DNA of 64,000 nt, from the NCBI RefSeq assembly GCF_014204895.1, contig NZ_JACHMF010000001.1, positions 4,278,001 to 4,342,000 on the forward strand, written 5' to 3'. This document shows positions 40,497 to 49,109 of this stretch, one piece after another (position 1 is the first letter of the stretch; each line of letters begins with the position of its first letter). Both the position numbers and the translations under genes were made by a program. Below the pieces are notes generated by a model. It was not told the DNA's origin, did not search any database, and saw only the letters and a program-made list of their open reading frames with translations. This DNA comes from Paractinoplanes abujensis. GTDB taxonomy: Bacteria; Actinomycetota; Actinomycetes; Mycobacteriales; Micromonosporaceae.

Positions 40497-42080
40497 TCAG
40501 CCGATCCCGTACGCCCGGAACACGGTGGCCTCGGTGTAGGCGCCCCCGGCCACCGTGGCCCGGACCTTGAGGGCGACCGCACTGGTCTTCGGGTTGGTGA
40601 CCGTCGCGTACCAGGTGCCGTTGACCTTCTGCACCGGCACGGTGCGCCACGTCTGGCCGCTGTCCGGCGACATCTGCGCGGTCAGCTTGCTCAGCTTGGG
40701 GTCGGTGCCGCGCTTGGCGTCGGGGTCGCCCGAGGTGCGGTACAACCGGATCGCGACCTTGGTGGTGCTGCCCGCCTTGGCTTTGTTGGTCAGGCTGAGA
40801 CCGGTCGGCAGCAGGTGCGCGGAGTAGACGCCGGCCAGTGCGCTCGCGTTCGGCTTGGACTGGAACCGGTACGTCACCCGGCTGGTCGTCGACATCATCC
40901 CGGCCGGGAAGGTGATCTCCGGGTAGTAGCGGGTGGCGGTGGTGGTAAGCGTGTACCAGCCGGCCTTCTTGACCGTGTAGTACAGGTAGGTCATCTCGGG
41001 CTCCCAGCCCTTGTCCTGCTTACCGGCCACCCGCTTGCCACCGAAGTCGAGCGTCGCCACGGCCTTGTCGCCGCCCTCGACCGAGCCGTCGCGCGGGAAC
41101 CCCGGGTCGGCGAACATCTCGTTGAGGCCGAACGAGATCCGGCCCCGGATGGTGACCGGCAGCTGCGCGCTGGGCCCCCAGGCGGAGTTGAAGAAGTTCA
41201 GCCCGTACGACTTCCCGGCCGCGACCTTGCGCTGCGCGAAGTAGCTGCCGATGTTCCACGTCTCGCCGGTCTTGGTGGGCGCCGACGAGCTGACCCGGAC
41301 GTCCCACGTGCCGGGCGAGGCGAACACGGTGGTGGCGGTCGGCCGGTCCGTGCCGCCCAGACCGGCGTACAGGCTGTCGCCGCAGCCGCCCCCGATCGCC
41401 TGCATCGCCAGGTCGGAGTAGATCGAGCCGGACGGTCCGCGTTTCTGCACCACCTTGATGGCGGCCAGCTGGCCCTTGCTGAAGGTGCGGCCCAGCCCAC
41501 CCGGCACGCCGTTGGTGTGGTGCAGCACCGCGTAGCTGTTCGAGGTGCCGGAGTGGTCGCTCCACGATCCGAGCGCGGCGAAGCCGAGATACTTCGAGGC
41601 GAACGGGACGATGAACAGCTTCGTGCCGGGGGAAGCCGACGCCTCGACCCCGTCGCTCGCGCTGGTGCGGGTGCAGATGCGCATGGTGATCGTGCGCTCG
41701 AGACCGGTGGGGGCGGGGCTCACCGCCAGCCCGACGCCTTTGCCCTGGCGGGCGTCGATCGTCAGCTTGGTCGAGCCGGACACCTTCACGGCCTTGCCGG
41801 ACAGCGTGATGGTGGCGCCGGTGGTCACCGAGGTCAGCACGGCGTACGTGCCCTTGGGCAGTTTCTTGGCGGCGCCCGAGGTCGCCGAGTAGGTCGAGCT
41901 GCTGACCACGTCGACCAGCTTGATCCCCGCCTTGACCTTGACCCCGTTGCGGTTGATCACGGTGACGGTGAGCGTGTGGGTGGCGGCCGCGGCGGCGCCT
42001 CCGACCCCCAGCAGCAGGGCCGGAACCACGGCGGCGGCCAGGAGGCGGACCGGACGAGCCCGCTTGACGAACGAGAACAT
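40497..42080 (-). CDS. Large secreted protein of unknown function
   Basis: A 527-residue exported protein. Residues 1-33 are a signal peptide (RPVRLLAAAVVPALLLGVGG, AAAAA). The first mature domain (THTLTVTVINRNGVKVKAGI, KKLPKGTYAVLTSVTTG) looks like a carboxypeptidase-regulatory or PEGA-type beta sandwich. The middle (GTKLFIVPFASKYLGFAALG, AMQAIGGGCGDSLYAGLGG) and the end (MSPDSGQTWRTVPVQKVNGT, KVRATVAGGAYTEATVFRAY) are beta-rich; the end matches the tail seen in some actinobacterial subtilases, but no catalytic triad is present. Terminal adhesin or binding role is possible but unproven. Confidence 0.78.
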   Translation of the reverse strand: MFSFVKRARPVRLLAAAVVPALLLGVGGAAAAATHTLTVTVINRNGVKVKAGIKLVDVVSSSTYSATSGAAKKLPKGTYAVLTSVTTGATITLSGKAVKVSGSTKLTIDARQGKGVGLAVSPAPTGLERTITMRICTRTSASDGVEASASPGTKLFIVPFASKYLGFAALGSWSDHSGTSNSYAVLHHTNGVPGGLGRTFSKGQLAAIKVVQKRGPSGSIYSDLAMQAIGGGCGDSLYAGLGGTDRPTATTVFASPGTWDVRVSSSAPTKTGETWNIGSYFAQRKVAAGKSYGLNFFNSAWGPSAQLPVTIRGRISFGLNEMFADPGFPRDGSVEGGDKAVATLDFGGKRVAGKQDKGWEPEMTYLYYTVKKAGWYTLTTTATRYYPEITFPAGMMSTTSRVTYRFQSKPNASALAGVYSAHLLPTGLSLTNKAKAGSTTKVAIRLYRTSGDPDAKRGTDPKLSKLTAQMSPDSGQTWRTVPVQKVNGTWYATVTNPKTSAVALKVRATVAGGAYTEATVFRAYGIG

Positions 42081-42160
42081 GGCGATCCCTGCGGCGGAGA
42101 AGTGGTGAGGCGCGGAGATCATGCCATAGACGACGGTACGGTGTCGTCCCCTTCGGACCG

Positions 42161-42193
42161 GGCCGGGCCCCGTACCACGTACGGGGCCCGGCC
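42161..42193 (-). terminator. Long perfect terminator hairpin
   Basis: Arms of 15 bp, GGCCGGGCCCCGTAC and its exact complement, with a 3-base loop. It lies six bases after the stop of the M6 metalloprotease gene on the minus strand and 81 bases before the next minus-strand start, so it ends the protease transcript. Confidence 0.8.
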
Positions 42194-42198
42194 GGAGG

Positions 42199-43998
42199 TC
42201 ACGCCTTGGGCGGGGTCACCTTCAGGGTCATCAGCGGGATCAGGCCCGTGATCTGGGTCTTGACCTCGATCTTGACGCCCGCGCCGGCCACCTTGACCGA
42301 GTTCTGCGGGTTGGCCGCGTTCCAGTAGCGCAGCGGGTCGGAGTCGTCGAACGTCGGGATCGCCGGCTGGCGCGGGACCGCGACCGGGGTGCCGTTGCGG
42401 TGGAACGTCACCGGGTCGGTCTTCTGCAGGCCGAACGAGGCGTCGAAGGGCTGGCGGCGGTTGCCGAGCAGCGCCCCGTCCGGGAAGACGATCGGGGCCG
42501 GGCGCGCGTCCACCGGCAGGGCCAGACCCGTGCCGGGGTGGCGGCTCGTGTTGTTGTTGCCGGCGGCCGGGTTCACGTACCAGACAACCAGACCGTCCTG
42601 GTACGGGAACCGTTCCGCCCAGTCGGGCCGGGTGTTCTGCCAGCCCCAGTTGTACGGGCCGGTCTTGAGCACCTCGTCGTAGCCGGTGTACGTCCGGTAC
42701 TCCGCCGCGTAGTACGAGCCGTCGGCCAGCGGCACCACCACGGCCTGGGGCAGCACGCCCTGACCGTTGGCGGCCGTGCCCAGGGTGACGTACTTGGCCT
42801 GGCCGGGCTTCACGGTCACGAAGGTGGACCAGCCCAGCCAGATCTTCTCCCAGGCGCCCATGTAGCCGGGCGTGGAGCCGATCGTCGGGGCGCCGCGGCC
42901 CAGCCACGAACCGGCCGACATCAGGGTCCAGAAGCCGGTGCCGTTGTCGCCGCCGGCCGTGTCGTACAGGTCGGGCAGGCCCAGGTCGTGGGCGTACTCG
43001 TGGGCGAACACGCCGAGGCCGCCGTTCTCCGGCTCGGTGGTGTAGTCGCCGATCCAGAACCCGCTGTCGCCGATCTGCACGCCGCCGGCCAGGTTGTTCG
43101 CCGGGCCCGCGGTGCCCTCCAGATCGGAGAACGCGTACCAGCGGTGCGACCAGATCGCGTCGGTGCCCTGCGCGCCGCCGCCGGCCTCCTCACCCTCGCC
43201 GGAGTGGATGGCCTGGAAGTGGTCGATGTAGCCGTCGGGCTCGTTGAAGTCGCCGTCGTTGTCGTAGTCGTCGCGGTCCCAGACGTCGAAGGTCTTCAGG
43301 TACGCCTTGATCTGCTCGGGCGTCTTGCCCGCGGCGACCTGCGACTCGTACCAGGAGGTGGCGCTGTCCTTGACGAAGTTCCAGTACGTGTCTTCCTCGG
43401 ACAGCTCGTTGCTGCCGTAGCGGGCCGCGTTGTAGGGCAGCTTGACCCACTCGGAGACGTCGCCGCCGACCGTGTACCGCCCGCCCGACTGCTTCGAGTA
43501 GAACGTCGTCATCGACTCCTGCTTCTTGTCGAACAGGAGTTTCTTGTAATACGACGGGCTGAAGTCGGGCGCCCAGATCGTCGAGTTGTCGTTGGCCCGG
43601 TCGGGCTGGGCGATCTGGTTGTGCAACGGTCCGGGCGTGCCACCCGCGGCCGGGTCGACGGTGTCGCCGAATTCGACAAGGAACGTCAGGATCGGGTCGG
43701 TCTTCGTCGCTTTCTTCCGATATTCGACGAAGCGGCCCTGGCCCAGTTTGATCACTTCGGAGCCCGTACGGCTCTCACTCGTGACCTCGCCCGCGATGAG
43801 CTTCTCGAGGGCCTCGGTGCGTTCGGCCTCGCGCTGGTCGCCCAGCGGGTGCGGCAGGTTGTCCTCGCCGAGCGCGTTCTCGATGGCGCCCGGAGCGCCG
43901 CCGCTTGGTGATTCAAAGGCGGCCGCCGGGGTAGCCGTGAAGCCGGCGGTCACCGCGATCGCGGAGACGGCGGCCAGCACGACGGTACGTTGTTTCAA
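42199..43998 (-). CDS. Secreted M6 family metalloprotease (immune inhibitor A-like)
   Basis: A 599-residue exported zinc protease. Signal peptide 1-28. The catalytic motif HEYAHDLGLPD is at 333-343, giving His333, Glu334, His337 and probably Asp343. Preceding blocks (LTFLVEFGDT, PDFSPSYYKKLLFDKKQESM, FYSKQSGGRYTVGGDVSEWV) and following blocks (GFWTLMSAGSWLGRGAPT, MGAWEKIWLGW) match immune inhibitor A-type M6 peptidases. An aspartate-rich segment DRDDYDNDGDFNEPDGYIDH is probably a calcium site. It should degrade extracellular proteins. Compared with large InhA proteins it lacks a long C-terminal MAM/PKD region. Confidence 0.93.
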   Translation of the reverse strand: MKQRTVVLAAVSAIAVTAGFTATPAAAFESPSGGAPGAIENALGEDNLPHPLGDQREAERTEALEKLIAGEVTSESRTGSEVIKLGQGRFVEYRKKATKTDPILTFLVEFGDTVDPAAGGTPGPLHNQIAQPDRANDNSTIWAPDFSPSYYKKLLFDKKQESMTTFYSKQSGGRYTVGGDVSEWVKLPYNAARYGSNELSEEDTYWNFVKDSATSWYESQVAAGKTPEQIKAYLKTFDVWDRDDYDNDGDFNEPDGYIDHFQAIHSGEGEEAGGGAQGTDAIWSHRWYAFSDLEGTAGPANNLAGGVQIGDSGFWIGDYTTEPENGGLGVFAHEYAHDLGLPDLYDTAGGDNGTGFWTLMSAGSWLGRGAPTIGSTPGYMGAWEKIWLGWSTFVTVKPGQAKYVTLGTAANGQGVLPQAVVVPLADGSYYAAEYRTYTGYDEVLKTGPYNWGWQNTRPDWAERFPYQDGLVVWYVNPAAGNNNTSRHPGTGLALPVDARPAPIVFPDGALLGNRRQPFDASFGLQKTDPVTFHRNGTPVAVPRQPAIPTFDDSDPLRYWNAANPQNSVKVAGAGVKIEVKTQITGLIPLMTLKVTPPKA

Positions 43999-44088
43999 GG
44001 AGCACTCCTCAAACCCTCAGAGGTAAGCCGGACGGTGAGCACGTTGGTCGAGATCGATTTCCGGCTCGGGTCGGATTCATAAAATCTC

Positions 44089-44754
44089 ATGCATTTGGAT
44101 ATGTCGATAACCAACATCGTCCGGGCGGCCGCCGCGGGCGCGTCCGAGCAGACGATCGAGGGCCTGCTGTGGGAGCTGTGGGGCGACGTCGTGGACGCCG
44201 CCGCAACCGGCGAGCAACCCCTCGACGAGCTGGTTGCGCTGGTCACGGGCGTACGGGAAACCGCAGTGGAAGGCGTCAAGATCGGTGGGCGGCGGCTCTT
44301 CGGTGATCTGCCGGTGTTCGGGGCGCAGATGCGCGAGGCGTGGAATCTGGTGCCGCCGGATGATCGCAGCGTCGAGGCGTGGACCCGGCTCAACGAGTTC
44401 GCGGCCCGGCTGACCGCGGCCGGGATCGACTTCTCGCTGTTCGGGTTGTGGTCGATCGGAACGGCGCTGGAGACGTTCGCGAAGCCGTCGGAGCACCTGC
44501 CCGCGGCCGTCGCATGGTTCGAGCACTGCGGCCCCGAACTGGCCACCGCCACCCGGCACCGGCGCACCTTCGGGCCCGGACCGGGCCGGCTGCACGAACT
44601 GGCCGAACGCGAGGGCCTCTCCGAAGGTGGCTACAACCTGCCCCGCTGGACGTTCTGGCGCAGCCGCCTCGAAGGGCTGGCCGCAACCGGCGACCCGGTG
44701 GCCCGGCGCGGGCTGCACGCCATCCGAAAGGTCGGCCCGCAGCTATTGACCTGA
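44089..44754 (+). CDS. Conserved hypothetical protein
   Basis: A 221-residue soluble, mostly helical protein. Sequence landmarks are TNIVRAAAAGASEQTIEGLL, ELWGDVVDAAATGEQPLDEL and LFGLWSIGTALETFAKPSEH, the last resembling a conserved core in uncharacterised DUF3632-like proteins. TAAAAT lies shortly before ATG 44089; ATG 44101 is an alternative start. Divergent from the M6 protease gene. No function assigned. Confidence 0.65.
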   Translation: MHLDMSITNIVRAAAAGASEQTIEGLLWELWGDVVDAAATGEQPLDELVALVTGVRETAVEGVKIGGRRLFGDLPVFGAQMREAWNLVPPDDRSVEAWTRLNEFAARLTAAGIDFSLFGLWSIGTALETFAKPSEHLPAAVAWFEHCGPELATATRHRRTFGPGPGRLHELAEREGLSEGGYNLPRWTFWRSRLEGLAATGDPVARRGLHAIRKVGPQLLT

Positions 44755-44824
44755 GTAGGGAGATCGTGTGGAGGTTCTGTGTCGCGCCTTCCGGGGACGA
44801 CGGCCGTAAGCGCACGATCTCCGC

Positions 44825-45466
44825 ATGACATTCCTGTGGGAGACGGCCGGCCAGCCGGAGATTCCCGCACCACGCGTACGGCTGTGGAGCCGGCGCGGCC
44901 TGCTCCGGATCGCCCTCGGCGGCACCGGCTGGCTGCTGCTGCTCCCGCTCCGGCGGCTCGTCGAGACGTCCGCGCTCGGCGGCCCGTACGTCGGACTGGC
45001 GATTTTCCTGGGCGCCTTCGTCGTGGCCGCCCTGGTGTCGACCGCGGTCATCCTGTTCGCCTGCGCGCGCAGCGCATGGGGCGTCGCCGCGGTGAGCCTG
45101 CTGCTGGCCGTCGTGGCCGGGATCGCTGCCGTCCCGCGTGACTACGAAACCGGCTACGTCGACTACCAGTTCCGCAAGCATCGGACCGCCCTGGCCTCGC
45201 TGGCCCAGGACTACCGAGCCGGACGCCTCGAGGACGACGGGCTGACCCTCCCACCCGACCTGCGCGCCCTGTCCCCGAGCGGTTACGCGTACGCCGGCGA
45301 CACCGTCCTCTTCGTGCAGCTGTGGCAGAACTGGCGCGCCGAAGCAGGAACCGGACTGGCCTACCTGACCCAACCACCCACCGCGGAAACGAGGATCACC
45401 ACCGCGTCGGGGGACTTCGGCTACCCCCGGCGCCGGCTGGGCGACGGCTGGTGGTGGGTGGCCTAG
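44825..45466 (+). CDS. Membrane protein of unknown function
   Basis: A 213-residue protein with three hydrophobic segments (about 37-52, 56-82 and 88-106) followed by an extracytoplasmic or cytoplasmic domain of about 100 residues (DYETGYVDYQFRKHRTALAS, DGLTLPPDLRALSPSGYAYA, then LFVQLWQNWRAEAGTGLAYL). CACGAT six bases before the ATG suggests a leaderless transcript. Family not recognised. Confidence 0.72.
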   Translation: MTFLWETAGQPEIPAPRVRLWSRRGLLRIALGGTGWLLLLPLRRLVETSALGGPYVGLAIFLGAFVVAALVSTAVILFACARSAWGVAAVSLLLAVVAGIAAVPRDYETGYVDYQFRKHRTALASLAQDYRAGRLEDDGLTLPPDLRALSPSGYAYAGDTVLFVQLWQNWRAEAGTGLAYLTQPPTAETRITTASGDFGYPRRRLGDGWWWVA

Positions 45467-45475
45467 CATCGGGTC

Positions 45476-46150
45476 GTGTCGATCGTGGGTATGGATGCGG
45501 AGATCCCGGCCGGCCGGGTTGTCGTCGTCATCGACGTGATCCGGGCCTTCACCACCGCCGCGCTCGCGCTCGAACGCGGGGCCGCGGAGATCGCGTGCGC
45601 GGCGACGGCCGAGGCCGGGCGCGAGCTGCGGGGCCGGCACCCCGACCGGCTGCTGATCGGTGAGGTCGGCGGGCTCAAACCCCCCGATTTCGACCTCGGC
45701 AACTCCCCGGCCGACATGGCGGCGGCCCACGTCGACGGGCGGCGGCTGATCCAGGCCACCTCCAACGGCACGCGCGGGCTGGCCCGCTGCCCGCAGCCGG
45801 CGGCGCTGCTCGCGGCGGCCGCGGTCAACGTCGCGGCCACCGCCCGCTGGATCAAGGCCAACCACCCCGGCCACCCGTGGACCGTTCTGTGCACCGGCCG
45901 GACCGCCGAGGACTGGGCCTGCGCGCGCCACCTGAGCCAACTTCTCGACGGCGCCGCACCGGACCGGGCCGACCTGATCGCCGGCATCCGGCAAGGCGCC
46001 GCCGAACACGCCCGCAAATCACTGCGCTACCCGCCGCCCGAACGCGTCGACCTCACCCCCGACCTGCCGCTCTGCTGCGACGTGGACCGCGCCGGGTTCG
46101 CGATGGTGGGCGAGATCCGGCCGGACCACGTGGTGGTGCGCGCTGCCTAG
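45476..46150 (+). CDS. 2-phosphosulfolactate phosphatase family protein (ComB-like)
   Basis: A 224-residue protein of the ComB family. Family landmarks are VVVVIDVIRAFTTAALALER near 16-36, LIGEVGGLKPPDFDLGNSPA near 60-80 and LIQATSNGTRGLARCPQ near 92-108, plus a conserved ending VPLCCDVDRAGFAMVG-like stretch. In methanogens ComB makes sulfolactate for coenzyme M; actinobacteria lack that pathway, so this homologue probably dephosphorylates something else. TAGCAT lies six bases before GTG 45476. Confidence 0.85.
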   Translation: MSIVGMDAEIPAGRVVVVIDVIRAFTTAALALERGAAEIACAATAEAGRELRGRHPDRLLIGEVGGLKPPDFDLGNSPADMAAAHVDGRRLIQATSNGTRGLARCPQPAALLAAAAVNVAATARWIKANHPGHPWTVLCTGRTAEDWACARHLSQLLDGAAPDRADLIAGIRQGAAEHARKSLRYPPPERVDLTPDLPLCCDVDRAGFAMVGEIRPDHVVVRAA

Positions 46151-46159
46151 ACTCCGCAT

Positions 46160-46621
46160 GTGCGGATCGGAAGACGGCGGCTGGTGGCCGCGGCAGCCGG
46201 GCTGGTGCTGGTCACGGTCGTGGTGGTGGCCGCGCTCGGCCTCGTCCGGTGGCGGGCCGCGGGCGAGGCGCGGGTGATCAGCCCGCCCGCCGGGGCGGCC
46301 ACGCCGCCGGACTACGAGAAAGACGTGGCCGACCGGGCCGCCATCATCTCGCGCAGCATGCGCAACGACCGCGGCGAGGCCACCGTACGCACGTACACCG
46401 TGCCAACCGGCTCGCCGTGGCTGCAGTCCCGGAAGATCGTGGCCACCCAGCTCGACCACTGGGAGCAGCTCGGCCCCTGCACCGACAACCCCGAGTCCAC
46501 GATCGTCGAATGCGCCTGGCGCGAGCCGACCCGCTGGTGGCCCCGCCAGGTAACCCTGACCATGATGCGCCTCAAGACCGGCGCCACCTTCGTGATCATC
46601 GGCTCCGCCCCGGGCGAGTAG
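46160..46621 (+). CDS. Small membrane-anchored protein of unknown function
   Basis: A 153-residue protein with a basic start (MRIGRRR) and a single hydrophobic segment LVAAAAGLVLVTVVVVAALG, then an exterior domain with two cysteines (QLGPCTDNPES, VECAWREPTRWWP) that could form a disulfide. TAGACT lies six bases before GTG 46160, giving an independent leaderless promoter ten bases after the ComB-like gene. Family not recognised. Confidence 0.68.
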   Translation: MRIGRRRLVAAAAGLVLVTVVVVAALGLVRWRAAGEARVISPPAGAATPPDYEKDVADRAAIISRSMRNDRGEATVRTYTVPTGSPWLQSRKIVATQLDHWEQLGPCTDNPESTIVECAWREPTRWWPRQVTLTMMRLKTGATFVIIGSAPGE

Positions 46622-46947
46622 CCAGTCGTTCCTGGCGGCGGGCGCGGGCTCGGTCGTCGCGACCCAGGGAGCCCGGCCGACCGCGCCTGGTCCGACCCGA
46701 CGCCCGACTTCTACGAGCGGCTCAGCCGGTCCCGGCATCACGAGGTCCCGGCCGTGCTGCTCGTTGCTGCGACGCTTACCTCGAGGACCTGCCGTTCGGC
46801 CGCGACGACGCCGACTATCAGGCGGCCGGGCTCGCCCTGGCCGAGCGGCTCACCGGCGTACGTCTTCCGGTCGACTTGCCGACCCGGGACTTGCCGGGCT
46901 TCGTCCTCCAGAGGATCCGTGGAGGACTTGTCCCGGAAGGCCGGTGA
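46622..46947 (+). pseudogene. Decayed gene with two frameshifts
   Basis: Three consecutive frames carry coding-like protein: SFLAAGAGSVVAT from about 46626, AWSDPTPDFYERLSRSRHHE from about 46686, and AYLEDLPFGRDDADYQAAGL, then ALAERLTGVRLPVDLPTRDL and a normal stop at 46945. None has a suitable start. The last part is the longest intact piece (about 60 codons). This is best explained as the 3' part of a degraded gene. The original family is not recognised with confidence. Confidence 0.5.
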
Positions 46948-47011
46948 CCGCTGCCTCCGGCCGGAGCAGGCCGAGGACGGAAATGTCAGGGGGCCCGGTT
47001 AGCCTCCCGTC

Positions 47012-47617
47012 ATGGCCGGTCGTGAGTTGGACGAATTGGTGGTAGCCGACGCCGAGGCGTTGCGGGTGTGGTTGGTGGAAAACCACGAGACTTCCCCCGG
47101 GGTGTGGCTCGCGCTGGGCCGCAAGGGCGGAACGGTCACCACGCTGACCTGGCAGCAGGCCGTCGACGAGGCGCTGTGCGTCGGGTGGATCGACGGTCAG
47201 GCTCGCAAGGGCGACGAATCGATCTCGTGGATCCGGCTGACGCCCCGCCGGCCCCGGGGCGCGTGGTCGCAGCGCAACGTCTCACACGTGGCCCGGCTCG
47301 AGACGGAGGGGCGGATGCTGCCCGCGGGCCGCGCCGCCGTGGAGGCGGCGAAGGCGGACGGGCGGTGGGCAGCGGCCTACGCCCCGCCGTCGGTGGCCGA
47401 GGTGCCCGACGACCTGCTGGCCGCGATCGCCGCCGTCCCGGCCGCGCAGGCCATGTTCGACGTGCTGACCAAGACCAACCGCTTCGCGATGATCTATCGC
47501 CTCAACGCCGTCAAACGGGCCGAGACCCGCGAACGCAAGATCGGCGAGTTCGTCGCCATGCTGGCCCGGCACGAGACGTTCTATCCCCAGAAGGCCAAAC
47601 CCGAGCCCGGGCGATGA
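47012..47617 (+). CDS. YdeI/OmpD-associated family protein
   Basis: A 201-residue protein of the YdeI family. Landmarks are WLVENHETSPGVWLALGRKG, TLTWQQAVDEALCVGWIDGQ, ISWIRLTPRRPRGAWSQRN and the terminal YRLNAVKRAETRERKIGEFV. Members are annotated as bacteriocin-protection or OmpD-associated proteins on thin evidence; the true role is unknown. TAGCCT six bases before the ATG marks a leaderless promoter. Stands alone. Confidence 0.88.
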   Translation: MAGRELDELVVADAEALRVWLVENHETSPGVWLALGRKGGTVTTLTWQQAVDEALCVGWIDGQARKGDESISWIRLTPRRPRGAWSQRNVSHVARLETEGRMLPAGRAAVEAAKADGRWAAAYAPPSVAEVPDDLLAAIAAVPAAQAMFDVLTKTNRFAMIYRLNAVKRAETRERKIGEFVAMLARHETFYPQKAKPEPGR

Positions 47618-47676
47618 GGTCGGGCTCCCCGCCCGGTTGGTCGCGACGATCGGGGCCGGGTGTCGTCGGCCGGGGC

Positions 47677-47778
47677 ATGGACGACGCGGCCGGCGCCTGG
47701 GGTGGGACCAACGTCGAGGTGGTCAAGGTCTACCGCTCCCCGGACGCCGTTCACGCCCGGTACGTGGTCTCGAAGTAG
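47677..47778 (+). other. Very short coding-like remnant
   Basis: A 33-codon stretch ending VVKVYRSPDAVHARYVVSK and TAG. The last twenty residues look like real protein, but no promoter or ribosome-binding site precedes it and the upstream sequence is not coding. Probably the 3' scar of a lost gene; it could also be chance. Confidence 0.3.
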
Positions 47779-47801
47779 CCGCGCGCCCGCGGGGTTTCCG
47801 T

Positions 47802-47815
47802 TGGGAGCGCTCCCG
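47802..47815. promoter_or_regulatory. CebR/LacI-like operator
   Basis: TGGGAGCGCTCCCG contains the perfect palindrome GGGAGCGCTCCC and matches the Streptomyces CebR operator TGGGAGCGCTCCCA at 13 of 14 positions. It lies 16 bases before GTG 47831, next to a TATATC -10-like sequence. No LacI-family gene is present in the window, so control in trans is implied. Confidence 0.6.
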
Positions 47816-47830
47816 GGTATATCGAGCGGC

Positions 47831-48187
47831 GTGATCATGGCCTTGCTTCTCGACCTCGCCACTATCGTCGGCGGGTTCCTGCTCGCCATCTCGCTGCTGC
47901 GCCGCGTGCCACGAGCCGGCGACAGCCTGGGCCGCGCCGCCGACCGGGTGGCGCCGTTCGGGTGGGTCGTCGGCGTGGTGGCGCTCGTGGCGGGTGGCTT
48001 CTACCTGCTTGTGCACCTCTTCGACGGGCCCCGCGTCTTTCACTTCGAGGTGGTCGGCATCCTCGTCGGCGTGGCGCTGCTGTGGGACCGGCTGACCGAA
48101 CGCCGCGAGCCACCCGCCCTGCTGCTCGCCGTTTTCGGCCTGATCGCCATCGTGGTCGGCCTGCAGGGACTGGTCACCCCGGACTGA
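47831..48187 (+). CDS. Small membrane protein under a LacI-type operator
   Basis: A 118-residue protein with four hydrophobic segments (LLLDLATIVGGFLLAISLL, WVVGVVALVAGGFYLLVHL, FEVVGILVGVALLW, ALLLAVFGLIAIVVGLQGLV) joined by short charged loops. GTG 47831 and ATG 47837 are both possible. Family not recognised. The operator just upstream is like that of cellulose/cellobiose regulators, so expression may follow sugar supply, which is inference. Convergent with the DUF5996 gene. Confidence 0.72.
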   Translation: MIMALLLDLATIVGGFLLAISLLRRVPRAGDSLGRAADRVAPFGWVVGVVALVAGGFYLLVHLFDGPRVFHFEVVGILVGVALLWDRLTERREPPALLLAVFGLIAIVVGLQGLVTPD

Positions 48188-48215
48188 CGCCGGGAAAGCC
48201 GGTGGTCCGGGTCGT

Positions 48216-49109
48216 CTACCGCAGGGCTTCCAGCTGGGGCCGGTCCCAGTCGGCCAGGTCGGCGGCGGCCAGGTACGTCGAGCGCAGGAACGTCAGCAGG
48301 GTCTCGTCGGGGTCGGCGGAGCCGGCCACGGTCTCGTAGGGCAGCACGCATTCGCGCAGGTCCGGATCGTAGTAGGCGGCGGTGCGCTCGGCGTAACCCG
48401 CGGGCTCCGGATACGCGTACGCGTAAAAAGCGCCCTCGTCGCCACCGCCCGGCCAGAAACCGAAACTGGCCAGCTCGTGCGAGTAGCCCTCCTGCATCAC
48501 CCACGGCGGGCAGTTGGGCGCGCCGCCGGGATGTGTCGGGGCCTGCCGCCCGGAGAAGCGCGTGTAGGCCAGGTCCATCGCACCCCAGAAGAAGTGCACC
48601 GGGCTGGCCTTGCCCACGAACTCGGACCGGAAGCGCTCGAACACCCGCTGCGCCTGCAGCAGCTGCCGCCAGAACAGCTGCGCGGCCTCACCGTCGTACG
48701 AGCAGTGGGTCTCGTCCTCCGCGAACGGGATGGCCGACTCGACCTCGTTCGGCACGGCGTGAATGCTCGGCTCGAGACCGAGCGTGGCCAGCGCCTTCAT
48801 GGTCTCGGCGTGGAAGGCCGCCACCGATACGGGGGCCAGCGGCACGGCGGCGGCCCGGCCGTCACTGGTCCGGATGCGCAGCCGATGCTCGACGAGGTCG
48901 AACTCGATGTCGAAAGTTCCTTCCTCGTACGGGACGGCCGACGTGCTCAAACCGCGCGCGGTCGGATACAGCGTGACGTGCCACCAGTGGTTCACCGGCG
49001 GCGCGTACGCCATCCGCACCTTGCCGACGATCTGCGTCCACATGTGCAGCGTGTCGCGCGTGTCGGTCCAGTCGGCCACGCGCAGCCGGGGCCAGGTCGA
49101 GGTGCTCAC
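48216..49109 (-). CDS. DUF5996 family protein
   Basis: A 297-residue protein with family landmarks WPRLRVADWTDTRDTLHMWT, PPVNHWWHVTLYPTARGLST, FDIEFDLVEHRLRIRTSDGR and the region PVHFFWGAMDLAYTRFSGR followed by GYSHELASFGFWPGGGDEGA. It is a known conserved family without assigned function; several His and Trp residues in a beta-rich core suggest a small-molecule enzyme. Its ATG overlaps the mmpL stop by four bases, making it the third gene of a tetR-mmpL-DUF5996 unit. Confidence 0.82.
   Translation of the reverse strand: MSTSTWPRLRVADWTDTRDTLHMWTQIVGKVRMAYAPPVNHWWHVTLYPTARGLSTSAVPYEEGTFDIEFDLVEHRLRIRTSDGRAAAVPLAPVSVAAFHAETMKALATLGLEPSIHAVPNEVESAIPFAEDETHCSYDGEAAQLFWRQLLQAQRVFERFRSEFVGKASPVHFFWGAMDLAYTRFSGRQAPTHPGGAPNCPPWVMQEGYSHELASFGFWPGGGDEGAFYAYAYPEPAGYAERTAAYYDPDLRECVLPYETVAGSADPDETLLTFLRSTYLAAADLADWDRPQLEALR

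Noticed and set aside
46622..46700. CHAT-domain protease reading of SFLAAGAGSVVAT
   Set aside because: The dozen residues are suggestive, but the following frames do not continue a CHAT domain, so no family is assigned to the pseudogene.
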